Source of the DNA: Streptococcaceae bacterium
GTDB lineage: Bacteria; Bacillota; Bacilli; Lactobacillales; Streptococcaceae
DNA: 8,919 nucleotides
Reading direction: 5' to 3'
Assembly (NCBI GenBank): GCA_031279745.1
Contig: JAITHN010000074.1
Location: 1-8,919, forward strand
Made by a program: the position numbers and the translations under genes
The notes under the pieces: model-generated
What the model was told of the DNA's origin: nothing
Database searches by the model: none
Seen by the model: the letters and a program-made list of their open reading frames with translations, nothing else
Shown: positions 7,490-8,919 of the stretch, piece after piece
Position numbering within the stretch: position 1 is the stretch's first letter
Layout of the letters: each line of letters starts with the position of its first letter

Positions 7490-7520
7490 GAAAAGACTAC
7501 GAGAAATTTTCCCGCAGTCT
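7489..7520 (-). terminator. Terminator after the LysM glucosaminidase gene
   Basis: AGACTGCGGGA (7520-7510) pairs with TCTCGTAGTCT (7504-7494), 11 base pairs with two G-U pairs and a 5-base loop. It is followed by TTTCTT. It lies 18 bases after the stop codon. The T tract is interrupted by one C, so efficiency may be moderate. Confidence 0.75.
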
Positions 7521-7538
7521 ACTGTATGTTTGCTTGGA

Positions 7539-8919
7539 TTATACACTTAAACTTTGACCGACATAAATAACTGTTGAAGAGAGACCATTCTTTTCTTTAA
7601 GCTGTTGCACGGTTGTACCATAAACTTGTGAAATCCCCCAAAGAGTGTCTCCAGATTTTACTGTTATTTTGCGATCGTTTTCCGAAGAGGTTGTTTTCTT
7701 TGACGCTACTTTTTTCGTTGCAGTTTTTGATGAAGTTGACGACTTTGGAGTTGCCGGCTTCGGAGTTGCAACTTTCGGAGTTGAAGCCTTCTTCACGATT
7801 AATTTTTGGCCAGGATAGATAAAATTATCTTTTAGTTTATTCCAGCGCACCAAGTCGTTCATCGAGATTTTATTGCTATTTGCAATTCCCCATACGCTGT
7901 CTCCTACTTTCACAGTATAAAGCACGTCTTTAGCAGGTTGAGTTTTCACTTCTACTTTTTTCTGAACCGTCTTCGTTACTGGTTTCGCTTTCTCAACTTT
8001 TCTAACTTCCACCTTTTTAGTGGTCTTTTTCACGGCTTTTTTCACAAGAAGTTTCTGCCCAACATAAATCAAATCGGATTTGAGTTTATTGTTTTCTTTA
8101 ATCTCATTTACCCCAACAGAATGTTTTTGACCAATGACCCATAAACTATCCCCAGATTGAACCGTATAATATTGATTCACGACTTTGGTCTCTACCACTG
8201 TCTTCGTTTCAATGATTGCCTCCTGTTTAACAGGCGCGCTCTTCACAGGTTCACTCACAATCAAACGTTGTCCAATATAGATGGTGTCTCCCTTAATATT
8301 GTTCCACTTTTTGATGTTAGGAATCGTTGTATTGTATTTTTGAGCCAGAAGAGCCAAATAGTCCGTCGCTTGAACCGTATGAATTCGTACTTCTTGTGTT
8401 CCTGGTGCTCCTGCACTATCAAAACGAGTCAGTTGGAAATCATTGATAATCTTATCGAGTTTTGATGCATACGTTGGATCTGTTGCATAGCGCCCTTGAA
8501 GCCATTTCGTTGCCTCATGATAGGTTTTTGCATTTGCCTTCCATGCCCCGTAGTAAAAATGCCCCATAGAAACCGTAAGCAAATTCGCATTGTCTTGGAA
8601 ACTCTCACGAATGCTTGGGTATTTGCGAAATTTTGCATTTACCTTCACCCATTTTTTATTGATGTATTCCATAGTAGGCAAGGTCACGCTCTGCCCGTTG
8701 AAGCTGCCCTTAATCCCAAATAAATTATTGTAAGGCGCTTGAGCAAGCCCACTTGTCCCCCAACCACTTTCAAGTAGTGCTTGAGCCACCATTACAGAAG
8801 CATATAATCCCGCTTCGTTTGCAACGCTTCTCGCTCTCTGCCCGTATTGCTCGACAATAGAGTTCACAGTCGTCCCTTGAACTTGGTCAGCATTCACCGT
8901 TTGAACCTGCGACAAAATG
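7539..8919 (-). CDS. Secreted glucosaminidase-type peptidoglycan hydrolase with four LysM domains (5' end beyond window)
   Basis: This enzyme should cut the glycan strands of peptidoglycan in cell separation or autolysis, held to the wall by LysM domains. Residues are counted from the TTG at 8915. The GH73-like glucosaminidase domain spans about 20-165 and shows the likely catalytic Glu49 in ALLESGWG, then NNLFGIKG (63-70) and GRYATDPTYASKL (141-153). Four LysM domains follow, at about 179-220, 249-291, 332-375 and 417-458; the protein ends with the last one. Linkers are rich in Lys, Val and Thr, and one has an (A/S)TPK repeat. The first LysM lacks the usual SGD turn (it reads ATD). The frame stays open past 8915 to the window edge and no signal peptide is visible, so the true start lies outside. 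The layout resembles lactococcal AcmA and enterococcal AtlA; which role it plays cannot be told. Confidence 0.93.
   Translation of the reverse strand, partial: ILSQVQTVNADQVQGTTVNSIVEQYGQRARSVANEAGLYASVMVAQALLESGWGTSGLAQAPYNNLFGIKGSFNGQSVTLPTMEYINKKWVKVNAKFRKYPSIRESFQDNANLLTVSMGHFYYGAWKANAKTYHEATKWLQGRYATDPTYASKLDKIINDFQLTRFDSAGAPGTQEVRIHTVQATDYLALLAQKYNTTIPNIKKWNNIKGDTIYIGQRLIVSEPVKSAPVKQEAIIETKTVVETKVVNQYYTVQSGDSLWVIGQKHSVGVNEIKENNKLKSDLIYVGQKLLVKKAVKKTTKKVEVRKVEKAKPVTKTVQKKVEVKTQPAKDVLYTVKVGDSVWGIANSNKISMNDLVRWNKLKDNFIYPGQKLIVKKASTPKVATPKPATPKSSTSSKTATKKVASKKTTSSENDRKITVKSGDTLWGISQVYGTTVQQLKEKNGLSSTVIYVGQSLSV
7743..7784 (-). repeat. Short coding repeat in a LysM linker ((A/S)TPK units)
   Basis: Between LysM3 and LysM4 the protein reads STPKVATPKPATPKSS: three TPK units five residues apart. 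The DNA shows matching 15-base units with GGAGTTG recurring on the plus strand. Such Pro/Thr/Lys spacers are common in wall-bound hydrolases. Repeat number could vary between strains by slippage. Confidence 0.7.

Noticed and set aside
7494..7520. Hairpin considered as the base of T-box Stem I
   Set aside because: It lies upstream of the likely thrS promoter and right after the hydrolase stop, with a following T tract, so it fits a terminator better.
7336..7557. 73-codon open frame on the plus strand opposite the thrS leader
   Set aside because: The region is explained by the T-box RNA, promoter and terminator on the other strand; the peptide resembles no known family.
1..8919. Search for CRISPR arrays, insertion sequences, prophage genes, toxin-antitoxin pairs, tRNA or tmRNA
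   Set aside because: Nothing was seen: genes are tightly packed, all on one strand and all assigned to known families; no gap over about 300 bases lacks an explanation.

Overview
The window is a run of housekeeping genes, all read from the minus strand. It comes from a low-GC Gram-positive bacterium, most probably of the order Lactobacillales. Three things suggest this: a class B penicillin-binding protein (PBP) with the PBP2b-type active site, a threonine T-box leader in front of thrS, and a glucosaminidase carrying several LysM domains. The genus cannot be read from the sequence alone.

In the direction of transcription, from high to low coordinates, the layout is as follows. First comes a peptidoglycan hydrolase of the glucosaminidase type with four LysM repeats (5' end cut by the window edge), closed by its own terminator. 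Next is a promoter and a T-box riboswitch leader of about 220 bases, then thrS (threonyl-tRNA synthetase) and a strong terminator. A separate promoter follows, then the PBP2b-like gene. A 64-base gap with an extended -10 promoter leads to secG, which is followed by a terminator hairpin. Then comes rnr (RNase R), and 5 bases after its stop, smpB, cut by the other window edge.

The genes form three functional groups. The hydrolase and the PBP act on the cell wall. thrS is controlled by uncharged threonine tRNA. secG belongs to protein export, and rnr with smpB to ribosome rescue and RNA turnover. RNase R here has a long lysine/arginine-rich tail, of the kind that in Escherichia coli links the enzyme to the tmRNA-SmpB complex. 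The tmRNA gene itself is not in the window.

Start codons needed correction. The longest open frames of thrS and pbp begin inside the T-box and inside the thrS terminator, so ribosome-binding sites were used to choose later starts. Three genes (smpB, pbp and probably rnr) appear to use TTG or GTG. I found no mobile element, CRISPR array, tRNA, rRNA or prophage gene, and no convincing unknown system. The most interesting points are regulatory: the T-box details, and the terminator that separates secG from rnr.
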